DNA of 64,000 nucleotides from Halopseudomonas nanhaiensis (GCF_020025155.1 NZ_CP073751.1:1-64000); one strand, 5' to 3'; numbered from the stretch's first letter, positions 41,502 to 50,815 are shown. Translations and numbers: made by a program. Notes: generated by a model not told the origin, from the sequence alone.

Positions 41502-44500
41502 TGTGGTTCGCTCCGATCATCCTGCGTATCGGGAAGGCCTACTTGAACCGCCTCGATCGGCAGCGTAAACCAGAAGGTCGACCCCTGCCCCGGGGTGGAC
41601 AGGAAACCGACCCGGCCGCCCATGCGCTCAATCAGTTCGCGGCTGATCGCCAGCCCGAGCCCGGTTCCACCCCGCCGGCGGGTATCTGAGCTGTCGGCCT
41701 GGATGAACTTGTTGAACAGCAGCGGTTGCGCTGCGGCGGGGACGCCTTCGCCGTGGTCGATCACGCTGACGCGAACCGACTCGCCCTCGATCACTGCCTC
41801 GACGGTCACTACGCCCTGCTCGTGCGAATACTTCGCTGCGTTCGACAGATAGTTCGCCAGAACCTGGCCCAGCCGCTGCGCGTCGACATTGACCGACACA
41901 GCGTCGATGCGGCCCGCCTGCAGGCTGACCTGATAGGGCGCGGCGTAGCTGCGGTTGGCCTCCAGCGCCTGTTCGATCAGCGGTGCCAGAGGCTGTACGC
42001 GCATGTCGAAATGCATCCTGCCCAGCGTCAGCTTGTCCATGTCGAGCAGGTCGTTGATCAGGTTGTTCAGGTTCAGACTGTTGCGCTGAGCGATGTCGAG
42101 CAGCCGTTGCATCGGCGCCGGAATCTCCCCTAGCGCACCGCCGGCCAACAGCGACAGCGCGCCCGACACGGCGGTCAGCGGCGTGCGCAGCTCGTGGCTG
42201 ACGGTGGAGACGAACTGCGACTTCATCTGCTCGATGCGCTGCTGTTCGGTCGCATCCCAGATGAAGCCACCCAGCCAGAGAAGCCGACCCTGCGAGTCGA
42301 ATTCACCACGGCCCTTTTCCCGCACCCACACCTCGTGCCCGGCAGCGTGAACAATCCGATAGCTCAGTTCGAAGCTGCCGCGCTGGTTGATCTGTTCCTG
42401 TGCGCCGTAGGTTATCGTCAGGTCGTCAGGATGCACGATGCTGGAATAGCTGCGCACGCGGTTGTCGATGAAGTCGCTAGAGGGGTAGCCGGTAATGGTC
42501 TCTATTTCTTCGCTGAGATACTGCATGGTCCAGTCGGGGTCGTTCTGGCAGCGATAAACTGCGCCGGGCAGGTTGTCGACCATGCTTCGATAGCGCGATT
42601 CGCTCTTCTGCAGTGCCCGGGTCGCCTGGATCAACTCGGTGATGTCGGTGGCGATGCCGAGGAAGCCGGTCGGCTGATTATGTTCATCGGCCATGCGCGT
42701 TACCGTCAGGTTGACCAGTCGCTGCGTCCCATCCTTGCGAATGAAGGTCCAGGGCAGGGTTTCCGGTCGACCGGCGCGGACCTTGGCGAGGAAGATATCC
42801 ATGCCGGTCAGGCGTTCGCCCAGCTCCTGCTCCAGCGCGGCGGCACGGCGTTCGACTTCGCTCGGCAGATGAAACCGCTCCGGCGTGGTCTTGCCGATCA
42901 CCTCGTCGGGCCGGTATCCGAGCAGCTTCTCGGCTCCGCTATTGAACAGCGTGACAATGCCATCGAGGTCTGTGGTGATGATCGCCACCTCGGTCGAGGC
43001 GTCGATGACCGCCCGCAACGATGCCCGTGCCTGACGGATCTCTTCGGTACGCCGCACTTCATCACTGATGTCGGCGTGGGTCCCGGCCATCAGAAGTGGC
43101 TGACCCGACTCGTCATGACTGACCACCCGTCCGCGACCGAGCATCCAGACCCAGTGTCCGTCCTTGTGGCGCATCCGGTAGCGCGCCTGGAAGTATTCCT
43201 CCGGGCTGTTGAAATGGTGCGCCACCCGTTGTTGCAGGATCGCCAGATCATCGGGGTGGACCAGGGCCCGCCAGCTTTCGATGGTGATCGGTTCCAGCTC
43301 GTGGAGACGATACCCGATGCTTTGCGCCCAGCGTTCATTGAACACGCACTCACCGGTCTGGATGTTCCATTCGCCGGTCCCGATATTCGTGCCTTCGATG
43401 ATCGAAGCCAGCCGCCAGCGTTCGCGCTCGAGGGTCAGCTCGATGTGCTTGCGCGCGGTCACATCACCAATAAAGCCATACCAGACGATGTCGCCTTCTT
43501 CGAGGCGCTGTGGACTGGCGAAGCCGGCGACCCATATCTCGCCCAGCCGGGGATGCGCCACGCGGTATTCACCGCGCCAGACGCTGAGCGACTGCGCAGA
43601 CTGGTCGATGCTGTCGACGATACCCTGCTGATCGTCCGGGTGGATGCGCTCGATCGCCAGCGTGCCATCGCGTGCGGCCTGGTCCGCGGTGATGCCGTAG
43701 ACCTCCTCGATGCCGTCGCTGGCGTAGGGAAACCACACGCGTCCATCCACTGCCCGCTGGAAGGTGTAGACCATGCCGGGGAGGTGCTGAGTGAGGCGGC
43801 TGAAGCGTTCGATCAGCGCTTCGCGATCCTGTTCGGCTTGCGCCCGTGTGAGTGTCGACCCGATCCAGCGGCTGCACAGGCGCATGAATTCGACGTCGAT
43901 GTCATTGAAGTCGGCCCGGGTCGGGTCCGTGCTGGAAAAACTCAGCGTACCGAAATACTGACCGTCGACGATGATCGGCGCGCCGATATAGGACTCGGCC
44001 TTGAACGTGTGATAGCAGGGATGATGGCGGAATTCCGACGCGCCGATACGGGTCAGATCCAGCACGTCCTTCTGCTCGATCACCAGACTGCAGAACGTCT
44101 GGCCGAGGTCGAACCGGTCGCCATCCTGCAATGACCCTTCGGGGCTTTGCTGGGCAAAGATCAGGAAGTCGTCATCCTCGATGCGGCTGACGATCCCCAC
44201 ATTCAGGCCGAGATACTCGCACCCCAGGCGCAGCGCATTGCGCAGCCGCGTCTGCAGCTCCAACGAAGGCTCGGCAGCCATGTCGTTGAGCGCACTCAGA
44301 GCTTGTTGCTGGTGACGCGTCTGCTCGAGCGTCTGCCGTCGCGCTGCCGCGCGGGTCATCCCGAGCAGCAGAAGCAGCAGGGCCGTGGCAGCGAGGAACG
44401 CGCCGACCCATTTGGCCATCTGCTGCAACTGGTCAGCCTGATGCTCGGCCAGGCTTTCGGTGACATCACGCCAGATCAGAATCAGTGCGACCGCCGGGGT

Positions 44501-45403
44501 TTCCCCACGCACCCGATCGTGCATGGGAAACTGCGATACCAGGTAATGCTGTTCGCCGGCAGGAAGCAGCTGGTGACTCGGACGCTCGGACGACAGTTCG
44601 AGCCGATCCGTCTGCAGCCACTCGAGCGCTTCGTCCCGAGAGTAGCTGTCGAGCAGCCAGGCGCCATCCTCGCTGATAGCCAGGCCGTCACTGTTATGCT
44701 CGCTGCGATTCTGCGCCAGCGTCGGCTGATGCAGCAGTACTGCCAGGCCTGCCCGTAGCTCGTTGTCGAGCTGGCGCAGTTCGGGAAGCATGCCGAAGCC
44801 GACTTCCAGTGTAGCGACGACCGGTGTGTCGTCCGCTTCGGTCGCTCGGATGGGCACGACACCACTCATGCCCAGGCCGAAACGGCCGACTTCCAGCCCG
44901 CTGCGTGCCTGACCGGTGCGCTGCGTCTCGGCAAGCATCGGGCGGTTCACGGCAAGGCTGTCTCCCCAGCTCTCCGGGCGGTGCATACGCAGAAGGCTGA
45001 CGACGTTGGGGTTCAGGTGCAGATGCAGCTGATTGGCACCGGAGGACTGCAGGGCATTCCAGAAGCCGCTAAGGTCGCGTTCCAGCGCGGCCCGCATGGT
45101 GGCGACCCGTGGGCTGTCCAGGCCCTCGCGCTGCGCAAGCTCAGCGGTCCGGCGAACCAGTCTGAGCGTGTCTTCATCCTCCGAGAGCGTTGCCGCCGCC
45201 ATCAATGCCTGACGCTTAAGCGCCTGCTGCGACTGCAGCACGGCGAGCCGCTGCAGTTCGGCCTGGGCCGCCAGTTGCCCGGCCCAGCGGTCTTCGCGCT
45301 GATGCCAGCCTGACAATGCCAGAGCAAGGAAGAACATGGCGAGGGCGAGAATGCCGAAGGGCATCACCAGACGCCCCGTGAGCGGCACAAAAGGTTTGGC
45401 CAT
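41498..45403 (-). CDS. Membrane sensor histidine kinase, dCache-GAF-PASx4
   Basis: A 1301-aa sensor kinase. TM1 is at about 13-32 and TM2 at 332-349, enclosing a roughly 300-residue periplasmic double-Cache-like sensor (LHLHLNPNVVSLLRMHRP, GLEVGRFGLGMSGVVPI). Then come GAF (about 375-520), four PAS/PAC units (about 535-655, 662-785, 795-925, 936-1055), HisKA with His1070 in VSHELRTPL, and HATPase_c with NYLSNAAKYSH and GGTGLGLAIS. ATG 45403 follows GGAAA; an upstream TTG frame adds 13 residues. It heads a four-gene signalling operon. Confidence 0.93.
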   Translation of the reverse strand: MAKPFVPLTGRLVMPFGILALAMFFLALALSGWHQREDRWAGQLAAQAELQRLAVLQSQQALKRQALMAAATLSEDEDTLRLVRRTAELAQREGLDSPRVATMRAALERDLSGFWNALQSSGANQLHLHLNPNVVSLLRMHRPESWGDSLAVNRPMLAETQRTGQARSGLEVGRFGLGMSGVVPIRATEADDTPVVATLEVGFGMLPELRQLDNELRAGLAVLLHQPTLAQNRSEHNSDGLAISEDGAWLLDSYSRDEALEWLQTDRLELSSERPSHQLLPAGEQHYLVSQFPMHDRVRGETPAVALILIWRDVTESLAEHQADQLQQMAKWVGAFLAATALLLLLLGMTRAAARRQTLEQTRHQQQALSALNDMAAEPSLELQTRLRNALRLGCEYLGLNVGIVSRIEDDDFLIFAQQSPEGSLQDGDRFDLGQTFCSLVIEQKDVLDLTRIGASEFRHHPCYHTFKAESYIGAPIIVDGQYFGTLSFSSTDPTRADFNDIDVEFMRLCSRWIGSTLTRAQAEQDREALIERFSRLTQHLPGMVYTFQRAVDGRVWFPYASDGIEEVYGITADQAARDGTLAIERIHPDDQQGIVDSIDQSAQSLSVWRGEYRVAHPRLGEIWVAGFASPQRLEEGDIVWYGFIGDVTARKHIELTLERERWRLASIIEGTNIGTGEWNIQTGECVFNERWAQSIGYRLHELEPITIESWRALVHPDDLAILQQRVAHHFNSPEEYFQARYRMRHKDGHWVWMLGRGRVVSHDESGQPLLMAGTHADISDEVRRTEEIRQARASLRAVIDASTEVAIITTDLDGIVTLFNSGAEKLLGYRPDEVIGKTTPERFHLPSEVERRAAALEQELGERLTGMDIFLAKVRAGRPETLPWTFIRKDGTQRLVNLTVTRMADEHNQPTGFLGIATDITELIQATRALQKSESRYRSMVDNLPGAVYRCQNDPDWTMQYLSEEIETITGYPSSDFIDNRVRSYSSIVHPDDLTITYGAQEQINQRGSFELSYRIVHAAGHEVWVREKGRGEFDSQGRLLWLGGFIWDATEQQRIEQMKSQFVSTVSHELRTPLTAVSGALSLLAGGALGEIPAPMQRLLDIAQRNSLNLNNLINDLLDMDKLTLGRMHFDMRVQPLAPLIEQALEANRSYAAPYQVSLQAGRIDAVSVNVDAQRLGQVLANYLSNAAKYSHEQGVVTVEAVIEGESVRVSVIDHGEGVPAAAQPLLFNKFIQADSSDTRRRGGTGLGLAISRELIERMGGRVGFLSTPGQGSTFWFTLPIEAVQVGLPDTQDDRSEPQ

Positions 45404-45477
45404 AAAGGTTTCCACGGTGTACTGGGCAGACAATAGCCGCAAAGCGAGGCCGCTGCCAGCTGCCCGGCGACCTGTGG

Positions 45478-46251
45478 TCAGAGGCTGTTGGTGAGGTGTC
45501 CGCCGTCGATATTGAGGACGCTGCCGGTCATGAACGAACCGGCTTCGCTGGCAAGCAGCAGCAACGGACCGCTGAGCTCCTCGAGCTGGCCGAGACGGCG
45601 CATAGGTACCTTGCTGCGGATGTACTGTTGGCCCTTTTCCGTGTCGAAATAGTCACCGTTCATCTCGGTGCGAAAGTAGCCGGGGGCAATGGCATTGACT
45701 CGGATATTGTGCCGCGCCAGTTCCAGCGCCATGGCCTTGGTCAGCTGCACTACGCCGGCCTTGGCCACGGCGTAGTGGCTGAGTGCGGTACCGACGCGCA
45801 GACCAAGGATCGATGCGATGTTGATGACGCTGCCACCGGTCCCTGTTTTCGCCATGGCGACAGTGGCGCGATGCGCGACGCGCCAGGCGCCGTCGAGATT
45901 GGTATCGAGCATGCTGCGCCAGTTGCCCTCGGTCATGTCCAGAAACGGGACGGGATCGCCGATGCCGGCGTTGTTGACCAGAATGTCGATGCTCCCGAAC
46001 GCCGCCTCGGCACTGGCAAAGCCGGCGTCGATGCTGTCGCTGTCGGTCACGTCCATGCTCACCGCCAGTGCCTGGCCGCCCGCACCCTCGATACGCTGGA
46101 CCAGCGCCTCGAGGCGCTCGATGCGGCGAGCCGCAAGCACCACGCGTGCGCCCGCCTGGCTGAGAATCAATGCGAAATGCTCGCCCAGACCGCTGGACGC
46201 GCCGGTGACCAGGGCGGTTTTTCCTGCCAGGTTGAAACGATCCGAAGTCAT
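45478..46251 (-). CDS. SDR family oxidoreductase
   Basis: A 257-aa classical short-chain dehydrogenase. TGASSGLG binds the cofactor, NNAG stabilises the sheet, and Ser with YxxxK in SHYAVAKAG form the active site. The AARR after the second strand suggests NADP(H). The C-terminal FMTGSVLNIDGGHLT is standard. It lies 74 bases upstream of the sensor kinase on the same strand, but I see no functional link. The substrate is unknown. Confidence 0.9.
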   Translation of the reverse strand: MTSDRFNLAGKTALVTGASSGLGEHFALILSQAGARVVLAARRIERLEALVQRIEGAGGQALAVSMDVTDSDSIDAGFASAEAAFGSIDILVNNAGIGDPVPFLDMTEGNWRSMLDTNLDGAWRVAHRATVAMAKTGTGGSVINIASILGLRVGTALSHYAVAKAGVVQLTKAMALELARHNIRVNAIAPGYFRTEMNGDYFDTEKGQQYIRSKVPMRRLGQLEELSGPLLLLASEAGSFMTGSVLNIDGGHLTNSL

Positions 46252-46589
46252 GCTGTGCTCCCGTGGCTTATGCTTGGGTTCAGTATCAGGTAAACCCGCG
46301 ACGCACGAAAGAACCGATCGTTTCGATGAATGGACATTCGGCCGGCCATGTTGTCCATCTCGAACATGACCGGTTCACGGCTCAAGGTTTCGCCCGGGCC
46401 GTGCTGCAGAGCCAGCCGGGTTCGCGTCTACAATGTGTCGGCGATGTCGAGCTGCTACATCTCGCGCCGCCGCGGCATAGATCAGGATCGGGATTGGGGA
46501 CGGAGGATGGTAGAAACTGTGGCGAGCAACATGAATGATCACGCGGCAGCAAGGGTAAGACGGGACGACCGTGCCGGAGCAGGCTGCTG
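46252..46589. other. 338-base intergenic region, no convincing gene
   Basis: This gap lies between the divergent SDR and SulP genes and should hold both promoters. A 70-codon frame (46326-46538) lacks a ribosome binding site and ends in low-complexity sequence; I do not recognise it. No clear hairpin or operator stands out. Confidence 0.4.
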
Positions 46590-48347
46590 ATGCTGGACAA
46601 CCCGCGGCTGCGTCCACCGGGCGGTACGGGATGGCTGGCCTGGCTACGCAATTACCGCAAGGCGTGGCTCGGCGGGGACGTCACAGCCGGTCTGGTGGTC
46701 AGTGTGATGATCATCCCGCAAAGCATGGCCTATGCCATGCTCGCCGGTCTGCCGGTTGAGGTGGGCCTCTACGCCAGTATTCTGCCGCTGATCGGCTATG
46801 CCCTGTTTGCCAGCAGCATGACCCTCTCGGTCGGCCCGGTGGCGGTCACCGGGTTGATGACGGCATCGCTGATCGCGCCGCTCGCGCCCGTGGGCACCGA
46901 GCTGTATCTGCAACTGGCGATCTGGCTGGCGCTGCTGTCCGGGGCAATGCTGTTCATTCTCGGCCTGCTGCGGATGGGGTTTCTGGCCAATTTTCTCAGT
47001 CACCCGGTGATCAGCGGCTTTCTTAGCGGCGCGGCGCTGCTGATCATCTTCAGCCAGCTGCCCCATGTGTTCGGCCTGGCCGCATTGCCGCGCACGCCGG
47101 GCGAGCTTACCGGGCAGTGGACGGCGATGAACAGTCTGGTCACCGCCATGGGGTTGGTCAGCCTGGGCTGGCTGATGTATGCCCGAAGCAGGCTGGCCGG
47201 ACACCTGGTCAAGCTGGGGCTGCACGTCGGCATTGCCCGGCTGGCTGCGCGTCTGGCGCCGATTCTGGTGGTGGTGCTGGGCATCGTTGCGACCGCCGGG
47301 TTCGATCTGGCTGCACGCGGGGTCCCGGTGGTAGGCGACCTGCCGGCCGGCCTGCCGTCGCTGCAGTGGACTACACCGGACTGGAGCCATCTTCGCGTTC
47401 TGCTGATCCCGGCTGCGCTGATCAGTCTGGTCAGTTTCGTCGAAAGCGTCTCGCTGGCCCAGTCGCTGGCACGGCGCAAGCGTGAGAGCATCAATCCTGA
47501 CCGCGAACTGCTGGCGCTCGGTGCGGCAAATGCCTGTGCCGGCGTGTCCGGCGGCTTTGCCGTATGCGGTGGCCTGTCCCGCTCGGTAGTCAACATGGAA
47601 GCTGGCGCCAATACGCCGCTGGCCAGCGTCATCGCGGCGGGGATCATAGCCCTGCTGGTCGCTACCCTCGCCCCGTTATTCGCCCATCTTCCGCTGGTGG
47701 TGCTTGCCACCATCATCCTTGTCGCCGTTACGCCGCTGATCGACGTGGTCAGTCTGCGACGGGCCTGGGACTACGACCGCGCCGAGGGCCTGACCCTGTT
47801 GCTGACCGCCATTGGCGTGATCCTCTTCGGCATCGAAGGGGGCATCATTCTTGGCGTCTGCCTGTCGATCGCCTCGCAGCTCTGGCGCGGCAGCCGGCCG
47901 CATGTGGCGGTGGTCGGACGGGTCCCGGGGACGCAGTATTTCCGCAATGTGAACCGGCATCTGGTGGAAATCGAGCCGCAGGTGCTGGCGCTGCGCATCG
48001 ACGAAAACATTTTCTTTGCCAACACCAAGGCGGTCGAGCAGGCCCTGCTCGATGCGTTTCATGACTACCGCGACACCCGCCACGTGTTGCTGATCCTGTC
48101 TGCGGTCAACCATATCGACAGCACCGGACTGGACATGCTCAGCGAGATTACCGAAGGCCTTGCCGAACGCGGTGTGCGGGTACACCTGGCCGAGGTGAAA
48201 GGCCCGTTGATGGATCAGCTCACCGAAACCGACTGGATCGGCCATCAGGTTGGCGAGGTGTTCCCCAGCACCCATATTGCCTTCAACACGCTGGCCAATC
48301 TCAAGCAGAGCGAGGACACGGCCGAGACTGAGCCGGAGTCGACCTGA
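46590..48347 (+). CDS. SulP family anion transporter
   Basis: A 585-aa secondary transporter of the SLC26/SulP family, for sulfate, bicarbonate or other anions. The N-terminal membrane domain has VVSVMIIPQSMAYAMLAGLP and SVGPVAVTGLM. The region FVESVSLAQSLARRK and GAANACAGVSGGF are family signatures. A C-terminal STAS domain (about 440-560) has LRIDENIFFANTKAVE and NHIDSTGLDMLSEI. Substrate cannot be assigned; no carbonic anhydrase is adjacent. It ends 7 bases before the convergent cytochrome b561 gene. Confidence 0.93.
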   Translation: MLDNPRLRPPGGTGWLAWLRNYRKAWLGGDVTAGLVVSVMIIPQSMAYAMLAGLPVEVGLYASILPLIGYALFASSMTLSVGPVAVTGLMTASLIAPLAPVGTELYLQLAIWLALLSGAMLFILGLLRMGFLANFLSHPVISGFLSGAALLIIFSQLPHVFGLAALPRTPGELTGQWTAMNSLVTAMGLVSLGWLMYARSRLAGHLVKLGLHVGIARLAARLAPILVVVLGIVATAGFDLAARGVPVVGDLPAGLPSLQWTTPDWSHLRVLLIPAALISLVSFVESVSLAQSLARRKRESINPDRELLALGAANACAGVSGGFAVCGGLSRSVVNMEAGANTPLASVIAAGIIALLVATLAPLFAHLPLVVLATIILVAVTPLIDVVSLRRAWDYDRAEGLTLLLTAIGVILFGIEGGIILGVCLSIASQLWRGSRPHVAVVGRVPGTQYFRNVNRHLVEIEPQVLALRIDENIFFANTKAVEQALLDAFHDYRDTRHVLLILSAVNHIDSTGLDMLSEITEGLAERGVRVHLAEVKGPLMDQLTETDWIGHQVGEVFPSTHIAFNTLANLKQSEDTAETEPEST

Positions 48348-48354
48348 CCGGGCG

Positions 48355-48993
48355 TCAGAAACCCTTTGCCAGCCAGACGGCTATAACCCCCACTGACAAT
48401 GCAAGAGCGAGGGCTCTACGAGAAGCCGGAGCCGGCGGCGCCGCAGCGTCAAAGACTATCTTACGGCCATGCAGCATGGCGCCGGCGAGGCGCTTGCCGC
48501 GCAGCTGATACCAGACGACCGCCAGTACGTGTACGCCGATGAGGGCGTAGAGGAGTTCCTCGGTGGAGCGGTGCCAGCCGCTCGACAGTCGGCTGAACGG
48601 TGAGAATACCGCGTCTGCCCAGGGGCCGCTGACCGCTACATCATCCGTGGCAAACAGGCCGGTGACGGACTGGAAGGTGAACAGCGCGAGCATGGCCAGA
48701 ACCGACAGCGACCCCAGCGGTGTATGACCCGCGCCGTGCCAATCGCCACGCCACTGTGCTGCCAGCCGCTGGGGCGTGGCGGCGAAACGGGTGAATCGTG
48801 CCTCGCTCGGCCCGCAGATTCCCCACACCAGGCGAAAGCCAAGCAGCCCGATGACCGCGAGGCCGAAACGCAGATGCCAGTGCATCCAGGTCTCGCCGAG
48901 GTTGACCGTGATCAGTGCGCCGGTGACAGCCAGCACGAGCAACCAGTGAAACAACCGCGTCGGTACATCCCAGACCTTGATTGGCAAACCCAT
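48355..48993 (-). CDS. Cytochrome b561-type membrane protein
   Basis: A 212-aa di-haem b-type cytochrome of the Ni/Fe-hydrogenase b subunit / cytochrome b561 family. VWDVPTRLFHW, HWHLRFG, and the late GVHVLAVVWYQLRG place haem-ligand histidines in membrane helices. It would pass electrons between quinone and a partner, possibly a soluble c-type cytochrome. A fifth hydrophobic helix ends the protein. It is last in the run SDR / TauE-SafE / b561, 4 bases after the exporter. Confidence 0.87.
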   Translation of the reverse strand: MGLPIKVWDVPTRLFHWLLVLAVTGALITVNLGETWMHWHLRFGLAVIGLLGFRLVWGICGPSEARFTRFAATPQRLAAQWRGDWHGAGHTPLGSLSVLAMLALFTFQSVTGLFATDDVAVSGPWADAVFSPFSRLSSGWHRSTEELLYALIGVHVLAVVWYQLRGKRLAGAMLHGRKIVFDAAAPPAPASRRALALALSVGVIAVWLAKGF

Positions 48994-48997
48994 CCCC

Positions 48998-49732
48998 TTA
49001 CCAGGCGTGCAGAATCAGCAAGACGCCGGTCAGCGTCAGCAATGCGTAGACGATCTGCCGAAAGCGTGCCTCGTCGACACGGTGGTGCAGCCACTCACCC
49101 AGCAGCACGCCCACGACAAGGAGCGGCACATACGTCAAGGTGCGCGGCAGCGCCGGTATCAGGCTACCCTGAAACAGGAACAGTGCGCTGAGACTCGCGT
49201 TCAGCGTGAACCATACGCTGAGCATCGTTGCGCGCAGCCGGCTCTTGACCAGCGTGGTTCCGGCCATGGCGTAAACCAGCAGCGGCCCGCCCGAAGCGAA
49301 CAGGCCGTGCGTGATGCCAGCGGCAAATGTCAGCGTGCGGCTGAGCCAGACCGGGTGTGCCTGGGCTACGATTCCGCGAGCGAGCCGCCACAATTCGCGA
49401 CCGGCGAACCAGACGATGAGCAGTCCGAACAGCAGCTTGAGGAGCTGGTCGTCCAGTCCGGTATGAGCAACGTAACCAACCAGCATGCCGCCGAGCATCA
49501 ATGGCAGGATCATCCGCAGGAGCAAGCGCCAATCGATATGCCGGCGATTGCGCCAGGCCAGAAAGCCGCTCATCAGCACGCTCAGGGGAACCAGCACCGG
49601 CATCACCTCGGGCAATGGGAGCATCAGCGCTGCAAGCGACAGAGCGATGACCAAACTGCCGAACCCGGTGATCGCTTCGATGGTGTAGGCGATCAGAATA
49701 CAAACGCCGACCCAGATCCACGGGTCGATCAT
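48998..49732 (-). CDS. TauE/SafE family membrane exporter
   Basis: A 244-aa membrane protein of the TauE/SafE family, implicated in export of sulfite, sulfoacetate or related anions. Two repeats show ITGFGSLVIALSLAALMLP and ITHGLFASGGPLLVYAM. Start MIDPWIWVGV at 49732 shares a base with the SDR stop (TGATG). No sulfonate-degradation gene is nearby, so the substrate is open. Confidence 0.88.
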   Translation of the reverse strand: MIDPWIWVGVCILIAYTIEAITGFGSLVIALSLAALMLPLPEVMPVLVPLSVLMSGFLAWRNRRHIDWRLLLRMILPLMLGGMLVGYVAHTGLDDQLLKLLFGLLIVWFAGRELWRLARGIVAQAHPVWLSRTLTFAAGITHGLFASGGPLLVYAMAGTTLVKSRLRATMLSVWFTLNASLSALFLFQGSLIPALPRTLTYVPLLVVGVLLGEWLHHRVDEARFRQIVYALLTLTGVLLILHAW

Positions 49733-50520
49733 CAGCGCAAATCTCCGGCAAAGCGCTTGCGCACCTGGTGCAAGTACAGTGACGGCGCGAAGCGCCAGAG
49801 CAGACTGCCGAAGCGCGAGACCGGCTCGGGCATCAGCCAGCGCTTGCGCTGCGCCAGGCCGTCGGCGATCAGCTCGGCCATCCACTCGGCGCTTTTCATG
49901 CCGCCGACCATCGAGCGCGGATGGCTTGCAACCTGGCCGTCCCTGCCCAGCGCATGATGTTCGATCGGCGTGTCGAGAAAGCTTGGATAGGCCATCAAAA
50001 GGTGTATTCCGTCCGGTTCGAGCTCGAGTCTGAGTACCTCGAAGAACTGGGTCAAGGCGCTTTTCGCCGCACAGTAGGCGGCGCGCCCCGGCACGGGCAT
50101 CCAGCCGGCCATGGAACCGATGCAGATGATGCTGCCGCGGCTTTCACGCAATAACGGCAGCGCGGCCAGGGTCAGTTCGACCGGCCCCTGCCAGTCCACG
50201 GCCATGACCTTGCGAAACACCGTCAGGTCAGTCTGGTGCGCTGGCGAGCGATGGGTGATGCCGGCGTTGTTCACCAGCAGGTCGAGGCGGCCGAAGCGTT
50301 TGCGGGTTTCGCTAACAAGCCGATTGATGTCCGCTTCGCTGGTTATGTCTGTGGTGACGGTCAGCACCCGGTCCGGTGAGCCCAGCTCTTCGGCCCGCTG
50401 CGCTAGTTGCTCTGCGTTGATGTCTGCCAGAATCAGTTGATGGCCAGCGGCGTGCCAATGTCGAGCCATGGCCCAGCCTAGGCCTGAGGCGGCTCCGGTG
50501 ACTAGCGTTGTGTTGATCAT
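49732..50520 (-). CDS. SDR family oxidoreductase
   Basis: A 262-aa short-chain dehydrogenase. TGAASGLG, NNAGIT and the active-site Ser with YCAAK (YxxxK) are present. After the second strand the acidic ADIN favours NAD(H). The C-terminal FAPSLYLHQVRKRF region is long and aromatic. ATG 50520 has an AAGGAG 7 bases before it. A structured repeat ends 26 bases upstream in the same reading sense, inside the presumptive 5' leader. It is the first gene of the SDR / TauE-SafE / b561 run. Confidence 0.9.
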   Translation of the reverse strand: MINTTLVTGAASGLGWAMARHWHAAGHQLILADINAEQLAQRAEELGSPDRVLTVTTDITSEADINRLVSETRKRFGRLDLLVNNAGITHRSPAHQTDLTVFRKVMAVDWQGPVELTLAALPLLRESRGSIICIGSMAGWMPVPGRAAYCAAKSALTQFFEVLRLELEPDGIHLLMAYPSFLDTPIEHHALGRDGQVASHPRSMVGGMKSAEWMAELIADGLAQRKRWLMPEPVSRFGSLLWRFAPSLYLHQVRKRFAGDLR

Positions 50521-50546
50521 GCTGCTGCTCCTTCCGTGCCGGCTGT

Positions 50547-50645
50547 GTTGCCAGCCGGGCAGGCTGGACACGCTGTGAATACGTCCCTGTAAGCTCGGCG
50601 ATGCCCGTCCTGGGCATCGACGGTCCAGCCTGCCCGACCGGCAAC
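50547..50645 (-). repeat. Structured repeat element, copy A
   Basis: Read on the minus strand, two 23-base arms (50623-50645 and 50547-50569) pair as 21 Watson-Crick pairs and two G-U wobbles. They enclose an inner hairpin CGATGCCC-AGGAC-GGGCATCG (50599-50619) and the segment GCCGAGC..ACA.GGACGT, ending AGCGTGTC. The core of about 62 bases aligns with copy B in inverted orientation. The element ends 26 bases before the SDR start, so it would lie in that gene's mRNA leader. Confidence 0.85.
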
Positions 50646-50721
50646 TCCGCTATGGATAATGTGTGCTCTGAGACCTGCGCTTTGATCTCCGCGCGGCGCC
50701 GAGAGCTTGATCAGCTGCGCG

Positions 50722-50815
50722 GGGTAATCGTTTGGCCGGACCGTCCATGCCCAGGGATGGGCATGGCCGAGCCCACACGGACGTGCTAGTAGCGTGTCTG
50801 GCCAAACGATTGCCC
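50722..50815 (+). repeat. Structured repeat element, copy B
   Basis: Read on the plus strand, 20-base arms (50722-50741 and 50796-50815) pair as 18 Watson-Crick pairs and two G-U wobbles. The arm sequence, containing AATCGTTTGGCC, differs completely from copy A. The inner hairpin CCATGCCC-AGGGAT-GGGCATGG (50745-50766) carries a G-C to C-G swap relative to copy A that keeps pairing. The core segment GCCGAGC..ACA.GGACGT...AGCGTGTC is shared. It lies just after the 3' end of the minus-strand epimerase gene. Confidence 0.85.

Noticed and set aside
42194-44134. 646-codon open frame on the plus strand opposite the large sensor kinase
   Set aside because: No recognisable domain; the minus-strand frame has continuous PAS and GAF motifs.
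46326-46538. 70-codon frame with a faint resemblance to a receiver-domain start
   Set aside because: No ribosome binding site, no phospho-acceptor region, and degenerate C-terminal half.
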